A model generated the notes under the pieces. It made no database searches. It saw nothing but the letters and a program-made list of their open reading frames with translations, and was not told where the DNA came from. Shown in pieces: positions 36,282 through 45,700 of a stretch of DNA of 64,000 bases. Source of the DNA: CAZAMB01 sp964501365 (GTDB taxonomy: Bacteria > Planctomycetota > Phycisphaerae > UBA1845). The stretch is from NCBI GenBank assembly GCA_964501365.1, contig CAZCST010000006.1, positions 76,901 to 140,900 of the forward strand. Reading direction: 5' to 3'. Positions within the stretch are counted from its first letter, which is position 1, and the number at the start of each line of letters is the position of its first letter. The position numbers and the translations under genes are program-made.

Positions 36282-36356
36282 GTAAAAGCGATCAGAAACT
36301 CGATGCGATGTCGTCGCAACTTAGTGACGCAACATCGTTTTGAGACGAAGCCTGGG

Positions 36357-37013
36357 ATGGAAAATATGCATGAGCAAAAATTGTCATTCGTTCATCGATT
36401 CGTTCCGGGTGTTGGCGGTGCCGCAAGTACGACGCTCCTCCTGCTGCACGGCACCGGCGGCGATGAAAACGACCTGCTCGAACTCGGCGGCAAGCTGCTG
36501 CCCGGTGCTACGCTGCTGAGCCCGCGCGGAAAGGTGCTGGAGAACGGCATGCCCCGTTTCTTCCGCAGGCTCGCCGAGGGCGTCTTCGACCTCGACGATC
36601 TCCGGCGGCGTACGCACGAACTCGCGGATTTCATCGAAGAGGCGTCATCGGCCTATTCGCTCGACCGCCACGGCATCATCGCCGTTGGCTACTCGAATGG
36701 AGCCAACATCGCAGCGAGCACCTTGTTCCTTCGCCCCGATGCGATTTCCTCGGCCGCTTTGTTTCGTCCCATGGTGCCATTTGTGCCCGCCCCAGTGCCG
36801 AATCTCTCTGGAAAATCGATATTCGTCGCCGGCGGGCGCCAGGACCCGATCGCTCATGAGTCGCAGACTCTGCGGCTTGTGGAACTCTTTTCGAGCGCCG
36901 GCGCTGTCGTCGAAGTGCACCGCCACGAAGGCGGTCATGAACTCGGTAACGATGATGTCCTGGCCGCACGAAACTGGATCACACGACGCAGCGCATTGGA
37001 TTCCAAAGAGTAG
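36357..37013 (+). CDS. Carboxylesterase/phospholipase-type alpha/beta hydrolase, MhqD-like
   Basis: 218 residues from ATG 36357. LLLLHGTGGDENDLLELG (oxyanion loop), AVGYSNGANIA (catalytic Ser), AGGRQDPI (Asp) and EGGHELG (His): the family of small carboxylesterases that includes Bacillus MhqD. The in-frame upstream 27 codons read repeat sequence and are not part of it. Last gene of the MarR-led series on this strand; 37014-37496 after it holds only short repeats. Confidence 0.87.
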   Translation: MENMHEQKLSFVHRFVPGVGGAASTTLLLLHGTGGDENDLLELGGKLLPGATLLSPRGKVLENGMPRFFRRLAEGVFDLDDLRRRTHELADFIEEASSAYSLDRHGIIAVGYSNGANIAASTLFLRPDAISSAALFRPMVPFVPAPVPNLSGKSIFVAGGRQDPIAHESQTLRLVELFSSAGAVVEVHRHEGGHELGNDDVLAARNWITRRSALDSKE

Positions 37014-37034
37014 ATCGTTTTTTGTTTTGGTGTT

Positions 37035-37062
37035 GCGAGCCGCGAACTTCAGTTCGCGCGGA
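37035..37062. repeat. 28-bp palindromic repeat, copy 1
   Basis: Contains the palindrome CGCGAACTTCAGTTCGCG. An exact inverted copy lies at 42497-42524. The rest of 37014-37496 shows no gene. Confidence 0.75.
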
Positions 37063-37496
37063 CGGTCAGGCGATTTTGGCGTTCGTAATGAGCTCGACCA
37101 CCCATACTTGAGCGATACATATTCCAGTACGGCGCATTTTGTTGTTAACCAATCCTTGGCGCTGTCGCGATGAGTGTGACCTGCTCCGCAGAACTTGATC
37201 CCTAAACCCTCTCCCCTAACCCCTGCCTTCCCCCTGCTCCCAATCCCTTACAAATCTCCGCGCGCCCCGCATGTTATGTATGGTGATGGACGCAATTGCC
37301 AGATTCCTTGCCCGCGAGCTCCCCGATGAGCCCAACACACAATGGGTAGTACCCAAACACATACCTACCACAACGCAAGAACAGCGTTTTTCCAAACGAA
37401 CCTGGTTGTCATTCGCACTTGATTTTCTGAAGCACTCTAACGCAAGCACGGAGTATCCCCGAAAACTCACGCCTCGCGAAGGTTCTTCGTCAAAGC

Positions 37497-38579
37497 CTAC
37501 CGCTTTACGGCGCGGGCGTATTGAACGGGCAATATCTCAAAGGCCTTCTCCACTCCGAGTTTCACAGCAGCATGGTACGGCCAGTACGGATCGCGCAGCA
37601 TCTCCCGCGCCAGCATCACCAGATCGGTGTGCTGGTCGCGCACCGCGTCTTCGGCCTGTTGCGCATCGGTGATCATCCAGCCCACGGCAGTCGGCACGCC
37701 CGATTCGCGGCGGATGCGGCTTGCGACGGGGATCATGAATCCCGGCCCCCACGGAACGTGCGAAATGTCCGGCGTGTTGAATCCGTGGCTCACGTCCAGC
37801 AGATCGAGGCCGTCAGCCTTCAACCGTCGCACGAGTTCGACCGACTCTTCCACGGTCACGCCGCCGTCGAGCCAGTCGGTCACCGAAAGCCGCGCCGTCA
37901 GCGGAAATCGCTCCGGCCAGACCTTGCGGACGGCCGTCAGCGTCTCCAGAAGAAACCGAATCCGATTCTCGAAGCTGCCCCCGTAGTTGTCCGACCTGCG
38001 GTTGGAAAGCGGAGAGTAGAACTCGTGGGCGAGATATCCGTGTGCGAAATGAAGCTCCAGCCACTCGAACCCCGCCGCCAGGGCTCGTCTGGCCGCTGCG
38101 ACGAATTGGTCGCGTACACGGGTGATGTCTTTTACGCTCATCTCCTGCGGAACTCTCGTCAGATTTCCTCCAAAGGCGATCGCGGACGGGGCAATGATGT
38201 CCCAGCCGCCCTTGCCGGTTTCGATGTGGTTGTCGCCTTCCCACGGCTTGCGGGCACTGGCCTTGCGTCCGGCGTGCGCAAGCTGGATACCCGGGACAGC
38301 GCCATGCTGTTTGAGAAAGCGGACAATGCGGGCAAACGGCTCGACATGATCATCGAGATAGATGCCGCTGTCGGCTGGACTGATTCGTCCCTCCGGCGAC
38401 ACGGCCGTGGCCTCGACGATCACCAGCCCCGCACCGCCGACGGCCCGGGAGCCGAGATGAACAAAGTGCCAGTCATTGGGGAACCCGTTGTCCGACGAGT
38501 ACTGGCACATCGGCGAGACGGCGATGCGGTTCCGCAGCACGACGTCCTTCAGCTGAAACTCTTGAAACAAACTCGTCAT
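37497..38579 (-). CDS. Old Yellow Enzyme family NADH:flavin oxidoreductase (YqjM class)
   Basis: 360 residues. FMN-binding barrel with SPMCQYSS (the Cys of the YqjM class that tunes the flavin), QLAHAGRKAS, the substrate-binding pair in LELHFAHGYLAHEFYSPLSNRRSDNYGG, and the C-terminal arginine/phosphate region (MLAREMLRDPYWP). It reduces activated C=C bonds of enones, quinones or maleimides with NAD(P)H. Placed opposite the end of the MarR-led electrophile/aromatic cluster, which fits a shared detoxification theme, though it has its own strand and promoter. Confidence 0.93.
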   Translation of the reverse strand: MTSLFQEFQLKDVVLRNRIAVSPMCQYSSDNGFPNDWHFVHLGSRAVGGAGLVIVEATAVSPEGRISPADSGIYLDDHVEPFARIVRFLKQHGAVPGIQLAHAGRKASARKPWEGDNHIETGKGGWDIIAPSAIAFGGNLTRVPQEMSVKDITRVRDQFVAAARRALAAGFEWLELHFAHGYLAHEFYSPLSNRRSDNYGGSFENRIRFLLETLTAVRKVWPERFPLTARLSVTDWLDGGVTVEESVELVRRLKADGLDLLDVSHGFNTPDISHVPWGPGFMIPVASRIRRESGVPTAVGWMITDAQQAEDAVRDQHTDLVMLAREMLRDPYWPYHAAVKLGVEKAFEILPVQYARAVKR

Positions 38580-38604
38580 CACTGTTTCCTTTTGTCAGTT
38601 TGCA

Positions 38605-40371
38605 TCAGTCATGCAAAAGATCAAGCCACGGAAGGGCCGGCGGGACGCGGGGCAGGTCGATGGAGGCCGCAACGGCCGGCGGCGAGACGGGTTGGAATCG
38701 CATGTTGGAATCAACCGCGAAAAAACGGTAACGAGCGTCGTCGGGCGGCTCATTAAGACGAACGCGGATGCGCCGCAGAGCGTTGTCATGAGAATCGAGA
38801 GCCTCAACCGTGAAGAGCGCGGTGTGCCACACCGTTCCGACGCGCGGTGCGTCGGTGGTGTCGAGGAACACGACTTCGATGAGGTTGGTGAAGAAAGGCT
38901 CATCCAGCGTTTCGAAATCGAAGGTGCGTTCGTCGACGCGGGTCCAGCGGATGGCACGCCCCCCGAGTTGGATGGGCCAGGCGCGAAAGTTCGACTCGTG
39001 TCGTTCAATGGCGAGCGTGGAGTAGGCCATCGCTGTGACCAGGTCATTGGGTCCCTGAAGAAAAAACAATTCACGTGATCCCACACTGGCGTCGGGCAGG
39101 TCCAACTTCACCAATGCGGCGCGCCCATGACGGGCGACCCGGCTCAGGAGCGCTCCGGAAAGCATGAGAGTGATGGGCGAGACGATGAGCGCGCCAACGA
39201 CTACCGCCCGGCGCAGATATAGGGTGAATCGCTCAGTTGCGGGGGATGTCAGCAGGATGCCAAGGAGGGCGGCCGCGCCCACCGCGGGGACGAACAGCAA
39301 TCGGTCGGACGCTGGTGGCGTCCCTTGCGGCAGAATCGTCACCACGATCCAAAGCACCCAAAGGAGTGAAGTGGGTGCAAGTCGAACCCGTCGCCACACC
39401 GCGGTGCAAAGGAGCACAGCGGGTACGGCACAGACCAGTCCGGTGGGGGTGGCGAGATGTGGGGCGAGGGAGAAGGCGTCTATCGGCGCGACTCCCAGGA
39501 AGCTGAACGGTGCGAGCGCGATGAGAACGAGAAGCCGACGGCCAAACGCCATCGGTTCCGTCCAGGGCATGGGATAAAAAGCCGTGGTGGTTCCCAGTCC
39601 GGCGACGACATAGGCCGTCAAATAGGCTGCGATCACGAAAAAGCAGCCCAGTGCCGTGAGCTTCGTGATCCGGCTGGGCGCATGGCCGGCGGGCCGGTCG
39701 TGGAACCAGTAAAGGAAAGCGGGGATGAGAACCATGGCGCCGATTCCAGACTCTTTCGAGAACAGAGCGCAAATCCCCAGCGCGATCGCGAAGGGAAGTA
39801 GACCATTGCGTCCCGACTGAGCGGCGCGGATCGTGAGCAGGAGCGATGCCACAAGAAACGTGCATTCGAGAAGAGTGTTGCGGTTGGCCGGCCAGCCGAC
39901 GGGAAGCAAGGCGCTGTCGCCGCAGACGAAGATGAGCAGCGCAATGATGGATGTGTGGTCGCCAAGACCCGCAGAGCGGAACAAGCTGAACAACAAGACT
40001 ACCAAAACGCCCAGGATGGCCAGACTCGTGAGGTGGTATCCGGTAGCCCATCCGCCGTAGATTACGTGATCCAGCCAAAGCGACATGCTGCTAAGCGGAC
40101 GGAAGAATCGCGCCTTCCACCGGGCCGGCGTCCACCAGGGGTAAGCACCCGATTGGTAAACAACCTTCCCCGGTGGTGGTGACGTTCCGAAGTCATAAAG
40201 GCTCCACGGTTTCATCGGGGCCTCTGGCGCCAGACCACGAAGCGCGACCTGCTGTCCATAGTCATCGGCGAAGAACCCCATTCGCAACGTGGGCAGGTGC
40301 AAGGCCCAGGCGAGCAGCACGATCGCGGGGAGGTGCCAGGGTTGAAGGGAATACGGGCGCGATGAATTCAC
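38605..40371 (-). CDS. Polytopic membrane protein, GT-C/ArnT-like glycosyltransferase candidate
   Basis: 588 residues from GTG 40371 (AGG box just upstream); the longer frame to 40587 adds 72 hydrophilic residues that look non-coding and would leave no promoter space opposite yedK. About ten membrane segments. The first loop has FFADDYGQQ, matching the acidic pair of GT-C family (GT39-like) transferases that use lipid-linked sugars. The last ~190 residues are a soluble beta-rich domain. The donor and acceptor are unknown. Confidence 0.65.
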   Translation of the reverse strand: MNSSRPYSLQPWHLPAIVLLAWALHLPTLRMGFFADDYGQQVALRGLAPEAPMKPWSLYDFGTSPPPGKVVYQSGAYPWWTPARWKARFFRPLSSMSLWLDHVIYGGWATGYHLTSLAILGVLVVLLFSLFRSAGLGDHTSIIALLIFVCGDSALLPVGWPANRNTLLECTFLVASLLLTIRAAQSGRNGLLPFAIALGICALFSKESGIGAMVLIPAFLYWFHDRPAGHAPSRITKLTALGCFFVIAAYLTAYVVAGLGTTTAFYPMPWTEPMAFGRRLLVLIALAPFSFLGVAPIDAFSLAPHLATPTGLVCAVPAVLLCTAVWRRVRLAPTSLLWVLWIVVTILPQGTPPASDRLLFVPAVGAAALLGILLTSPATERFTLYLRRAVVVGALIVSPITLMLSGALLSRVARHGRAALVKLDLPDASVGSRELFFLQGPNDLVTAMAYSTLAIERHESNFRAWPIQLGGRAIRWTRVDERTFDFETLDEPFFTNLIEVVFLDTTDAPRVGTVWHTALFTVEALDSHDNALRRIRVRLNEPPDDARYRFFAVDSNMRFQPVSPPAVAASIDLPRVPPALPWLDLLHD

Positions 40372-40589
40372 CTGCCTATCTGATTCGCGTTGTGGCAATC
40401 GGTCAAGGAGGGCTCCGCGATGAAAAACGGTTCGAAGTTGGCGTTTCACTACCTTGCCCAGCTTGGGGATTTTCGGCGGAATTCTGAGGGACGACTGCGA
40501 GTGGCGACATTGACAGAATTCCGCATGATCCGTTGTTTGGCGCCAGGGAAGTTTGAAGTTTTCAGGTACTCTGGTTAAGAAAGGCATCG

Positions 40590-41279
40590 ATGTGCGGCCG
40601 CTACACTCTCACGGTTCAGGAACAGGACCTGATCGCTGAATTTGACCTCATCGCCGGCGACATCGGAGATTACGCGGTTCGATACAATATCGCTCCGACT
40701 CAAAATGCCCCGGTCGTCCGAGTCATCGAAAGCCGGCGTCGTGTTGATCCGCTCCGGTGGGGTTTAATTCCTCATTGGGCCAAGGACATCAAAATCGGCA
40801 ATCGGATGATCAACGCTCGTTCTGAAGAGGCGGAGAGCAAGCCAGCGTTTCGCAATGCATTGCGGATGCGGCGATGCCTTGTGCCATGCACCGGATTCTT
40901 TGAATGGAAGGTGCTCGACGATGGAAACTCGACCAGGCCCGGAAAGCAGCCATACTACATTCGCCGCGCCGACGAGCGAGTGTTCGCCCTGGCTGGCATG
41001 TGGGAACGATGGCACGCTCCGAATGGTTCGACGGTGGAGTCGTACACCATTTTGACAACCGCCCCGAATGATTTGCTGAGTACGCTTCATGATCGTATGC
41101 CGGTAATCATCAGCCCCGACGAATACGCACTCTGGCTCGATCCCAACATGCAGGACGCGATTCGGTTGCGTTCTCTTTTTTCGCCCTTTCCGGCCAGGGA
41201 TTTCGTGGCGAAGCCCGTGAGCACGAAAGTGAACTCGCCTGCCAACGATTCGCCCGAATGCATTCACGAAGTCGATTAA
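40590..41279 (+). CDS. yedK: SOS-response-associated peptidase YedK/HMCES (SRAP domain)
   Basis: 229 residues. Begins MCGRYTL, where Cys2 is exposed after Met removal and forms the covalent link to abasic sites in single-stranded DNA. Other SRAP marks: RYNIAPTQ, RWGLIPHWAKD, NARSEE, RCLVPCTGFFEW (catalytic Glu) and LHDRMPVII (His). It shields abasic sites at replication forks from breakage. No LexA box could be identified with confidence upstream. Confidence 0.95.
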   Translation: MCGRYTLTVQEQDLIAEFDLIAGDIGDYAVRYNIAPTQNAPVVRVIESRRRVDPLRWGLIPHWAKDIKIGNRMINARSEEAESKPAFRNALRMRRCLVPCTGFFEWKVLDDGNSTRPGKQPYYIRRADERVFALAGMWERWHAPNGSTVESYTILTTAPNDLLSTLHDRMPVIISPDEYALWLDPNMQDAIRLRSLFSPFPARDFVAKPVSTKVNSPANDSPECIHEVD

Positions 41280-41342
41280 TCGATCGGTGCCGCGCGGTAC
41301 AATACAATCCCCCACGAAACCATCGTTGGAGGTTGAAGTGTG

Positions 41343-42437
41343 ATGGAGAAATCCCATTTCATCGTGCTGGACGACTTCGAGCAGGCGGCGCGAAACATTC
41401 TGCCTGCCGCCGCCTGGGAGTACTTATCCGGAGGCGCCGGGGATGAGATCACACTCCGCTGGAACCGCGAGGCTTTTGATCGAATTGCGCTTCGTCCCCG
41501 CGTTCTTGTTGATGTGTCACGCATTGACCTGCGGCTCAATCTCCTGGGCTGCGAACTTCAGAGCCCAATCCTTCTTGCGCCCACGGGCTACCACCGCCTG
41601 TTTCATCGTCTGGGCGAATTGGAGACTGTTCGCGGGGCGTCGACCCAACATACACTCCTTGTGGTGAGTTCTTTTGCGACAACACTACTGGAAGACCTTG
41701 CGGCCGCTGCGAACACACCGCTCTGGTTCCAATTGTATGTTCAACCGGATCGGGGATTCACGAAGGAACTCGTACAACGAGTTGAACAAAGCGGTTTCCG
41801 GGCCCTGATGCTGACGGTTGACACGCCGGTCCTTGGCGTTCGTGTGCGCGAGCTTCGTAGCAAGTTCGCGCTGCCCCCAGGGATCGAACGCATCAATTTG
41901 AGGGCCCTTGGCTCCGCCGCGAGCAGCGCCGCACATCGCCCGGACGAAATGAACATTTACAGCCCCGTTCTTGATGCCTCGCTGACTTGGAAGGACATTG
42001 ACTGGCTTCGATCGATCACCAGACTCCCCATCGTTTTGAAGGGGATCCTTTGTCCCGAAGATGCCGCACAGGCCGCGGCCGCCAACGTGGATGCCATCGT
42101 CGTTTCCAACCACGGAGCGCGCAATCTGGATACCGCGCCGGCCTCGATTGTGGCGTTGCCGCAAGTCATCGATGCCGTGGCCCAAAGAATACCGGTTCTG
42201 TTCGATGGCGGCATTCGTCGCGGGACGGATGTCCTGAAGGCTTTGGCGCTTGGGGCGCGGGCGGTCTTGATCGGACGACCCTATATTTACGGCCTGGCGG
42301 TTGCAGGGGCTGAGGGTGTCGCTCAAGTCATCCGACAGCTGCGGACCGAGTTGGAAATGGCCATGGCGCTCACCGGAAATACAAGCCTGCAAAAGATTGA
42401 TCGATCAACCCTTTGGGAGGCAACCAGCCTGGGATGA
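41343..42437 (+). CDS. FMN-dependent alpha-hydroxy acid oxidase/dehydrogenase
   Basis: 364 residues, TIM barrel of the glycolate oxidase/lactate dehydrogenase family: WEYLSGGAGDEIT, ILLAPTGYHRLFH, VVSSFATTLLEDL, WFQLYVQPDRG, LKGILCPEDAAQA (FMN Lys), VSNHGARNLD (active-site His; family usually has NHGGRQLD) and DGGIRRGTDVLKALALGARAVLIGRP. It oxidises an L-2-hydroxy acid to the 2-oxo acid. Start ATG 41343; an in-frame GTG lies one codon earlier. Confidence 0.92.
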   Translation: MEKSHFIVLDDFEQAARNILPAAAWEYLSGGAGDEITLRWNREAFDRIALRPRVLVDVSRIDLRLNLLGCELQSPILLAPTGYHRLFHRLGELETVRGASTQHTLLVVSSFATTLLEDLAAAANTPLWFQLYVQPDRGFTKELVQRVEQSGFRALMLTVDTPVLGVRVRELRSKFALPPGIERINLRALGSAASSAAHRPDEMNIYSPVLDASLTWKDIDWLRSITRLPIVLKGILCPEDAAQAAAANVDAIVVSNHGARNLDTAPASIVALPQVIDAVAQRIPVLFDGGIRRGTDVLKALALGARAVLIGRPYIYGLAVAGAEGVAQVIRQLRTELEMAMALTGNTSLQKIDRSTLWEATSLG

Positions 42438-42496
42438 CCTGACCTGGAGCGGGTTCAGTTTTTCTGTTGTGCGGGGCGGCCAAAGAAGTTCCCGAA

Positions 42497-42524
42497 TCCG
42501 CGCGAACTGAAGTTCGCGGCTCGC
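42497..42524. repeat. 28-bp palindromic repeat, copy 2 (inverted)
   Basis: Exact reverse complement of 37035-37062, extending two bases further (AA). It sits in the 324-bp gap between the hydroxy-acid oxidase and the 3' end of the large secreted gene; nothing else is seen in that gap. Confidence 0.75.
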
Positions 42525-42761
42525 AAGACGAAAACTGCGGTCGTTCCAGTGCTTCGTCTCAACTATTTTGATGGCCTCCGCATTTGCTCCAAAACAGCAT
42601 GGCCGCGCTTCGCCCGACCTTGCCACTCACGATCCGAAAATTCCATTGGACCAAGTCAGTAGGTTTCCATGCGCCTTCCCTATTGATGTAGCCGGCTGTT
42701 GCAAGGCCCGGCTCCGCAGGCGCCCGCGAAATCCAGGTTCCTTCCGAGCTCACGTTCTCCG

Positions 42762-45700
42762 TCACGGACAATACAGGTTGCACGGACCGATGTTTCCGCC
42801 ACTGTTGCAATCCGCAGCCGTGGTGCAAGCCGCGGTCCCGGCTCCGCTGCACTTACCCATCTTCGCCGGATAGGCCTTGCCCTTGAACGCATCGACGCAC
42901 GCCGCGATGTGGGTGAAGCCCACGTTCACGCTCATGGTCGCATCGTTGATATTGCCGAACGCATCGTTCGGAGAAATCAACGTCCGGGCCTTGATCGGCG
43001 CACCAAGCACATCCTTGAACTTGTCGATGAGCCCGGCGACGTCCGTGAAGTTAGGCTGAACGGTCGTGGACGGCGGGTTAAACGGATTCATGACATCGCC
43101 CCAGCGGGTGGTGGCGATCGCAAGCTGACCCGAAACACTGGGACCGCCCGAGACGCAGGCAGCAGAGCCTTCGACGCCGTTGCACGAAGCGGCCAGGTTC
43201 TCCACATGATACAACGAACTCGGCACGATCGCCGAACCTCGTACGTGCAGTAACCCCTCCGTAGTCCAATCGTGGTAGAACGGAGTGCATCGCGTAACCG
43301 CCGACTTGAATGGAGTCCCGCTGGCGCTGGACTCGACCCACGTCTGCGGGGGACCGACATACACCGATTGCCCCTCGAACGCAGTGTAGGCAACCGTCGG
43401 ATCGCCCGTATACGGCGGGGAAACGTGGTGCAGCGACGTCAGCTTCACGCGAAGTGCAGTACCACCCGGTCCGCCCGGAACCGAGAAGGAAATAAACCGC
43501 ACCTTGTTGATTCCACTCGGATCAGCCACCGGAGAGGGCGGCGCTCCGCCCTCGCAGTCATCGGGTATTCCGTTGTTATTACTATCCGTCTGCGTTCCGC
43601 AAATGATCTCACAAGCGTCCGCACAGGCGTCAAAATCGCAATCCGGCTGGCACTCGTCGGGGATCAAGTTTCCATCGCAATCGGCGCTGAAACCGCCGGC
43701 CACGTCGCACATGTCCAACCTGCCGTTGCCGTTGCAATCGGTCCCGCCGGAGGGGCAGGCCGGATTGGCGGCGCTGGGTGAACACGGATTGCAGGGATCT
43801 GATCCCATGGCCATTTCAGCGCCGTCGAGAACGCCGTCGCCGTCCGTGTCCGGATTGGCGGGATCGGTGCCCGTGTTGCACGCATCGCGCGGGCCGCAGC
43901 ACGTGCCTGTCTCGAAATCGTCGGCAATTCCGTCATTGTCGCTATCTGCGCACTTCGAGTGAATTCCCTTGAATATACCCGTGCACTGCGCTTCGGTGAC
44001 ATCGGAGCATGAGCCATCGCTGGGATTGCAGCAGGCCCCGGGGCATCCGGAACAATCAGCCGGCGCCGTGCAATGAAGCGAACTGCCCAGGAACTGATGG
44101 CATCGCGGCGGCGTGCAGCACTGCGGATATTGTTCGGTGGGGTTACGGCCAACGAATTCCTCGACGCCGGGCACGAAGTTGATTCCGCACGCGTGCGCAG
44201 TGCTTTCGTTGTAGAGATGTTGCACCCAGGCAAACGGTTCCTCCGACGGCAGATTCTCCGGCGGGAATCCGGCCAGGCCCGTGTCAAACACATAGGTGAC
44301 AGCCGGCGGATTGATTCGCGTAAACGTGAACTTTGCCTGCACCGGGAATTGGGAGGTGAATGTCCCACCGTTGGCGTGAGTCTTGGTCAGCGTCATCATG
44401 CCGGCGCACGGCGGCGGCAGTACCTGCGATAGTGTGACTTCGACATTCCAAAGTTCCGCCGGCTTGCAGCAATCCTGCACTGCGATCGGCGCGCAACTTC
44501 GAAGATTCAGCGAAACCAGTTCAATGGGAACTGATGTCGTTGTCGGCAGTGATGTATCAAACAGAACATCGCCGCATCGCCGCACCGACGTGTCCGTGTC
44601 GCCGCCAGTGGCGCCCTCCAGTTTCACGATGTCCGAGAATCCCAACGTGTTGTCATCCGGCTCCACATTGAAAAAGCCAAGCGGCATGGGCGTGGCGTGG
44701 AAATCATATTGCGTTCGACCGCAGGTGGTGGCCCAGCAATCTTCGCCTGCCGGAATGAGCCGCGGCCCCACGGGCGGGCCAACCGTGTGCGTTACACCGC
44801 CGCCCTGGCTCTGGCCCACAGCCTGCACAACGATTTGCGTAGGCGGCTGACCGGGAACCTGCTCCATGACGCCCGGCACGAAATTGCCATCCGAAGGGGC
44901 GTAGATCACGCCGTCGAGATGCGGCGCGAGGTCCACAACGTAGGGAACGCCATGAAATTCGATTTGAATCGGTGGATTTCCCAGAAGTCCGGCATCAAGG
45001 ACTCGCACCTGGGAAGGATCATCCACTCGAGTGAAAATGAATCGTGGACGTACGGGGATCGTCGCGTCAAACGTTCCTCCGTTGGGCCCGGTCGTCGTCT
45101 TGTTGAGCACGCCGGGATTCTGCGCCGTCGTTGAGAGTTGGACTTGAACGCTCCAAAGCGAAGTTCCTTGGATGCCGTTCACGGAAATCGGGGCGACCGA
45201 GGTAAGGTTGAGCGACACAATCTCAATCGGAACGGAATCATTGATCAAGGAATGGTCAAGTGCTCTTGTGCGCTGAATGAGCGTATCTTGCGAATCCTGC
45301 GCAGCTCCCTCGAGTTGGACAAATCCAAAGAAGGGCTGGGAGCCGGGGTAGAAGAAGTCAGCTGGAATGGGAGGAACGTCCGGCGCGCCAAAATTAACAT
45401 TCGTTGGATTGGCCGTCCGGTGTGGATCAGGCGGTGGTGGCGGAGGAGGAGGCGGTTCCACGGCGTGCGTTACCCCGCCGCCGGAACTATTGCCCTGGGC
45501 GATAACAATCACCTGGGACAAAGGATCACCGGGATTCTGCTCGCTGACTCCAGGCACAAAATTGCCATCGTTCGGCGCGGATATGACACTTTGAAGGTGC
45601 GGTGCGAGATTTACAACATATGGGACACTATTGAGATTGATGATGACCGGCGGCATCCCTTGCAGTCCCGTGTCCAGGACTGCTACTTGGGTTGGATTCT

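Noticed and set aside
37521..38756. Plus-strand frame of 411 residues over the Old Yellow Enzyme gene
   Set aside because: Shadow of the minus-strand gene, which has all family motifs.
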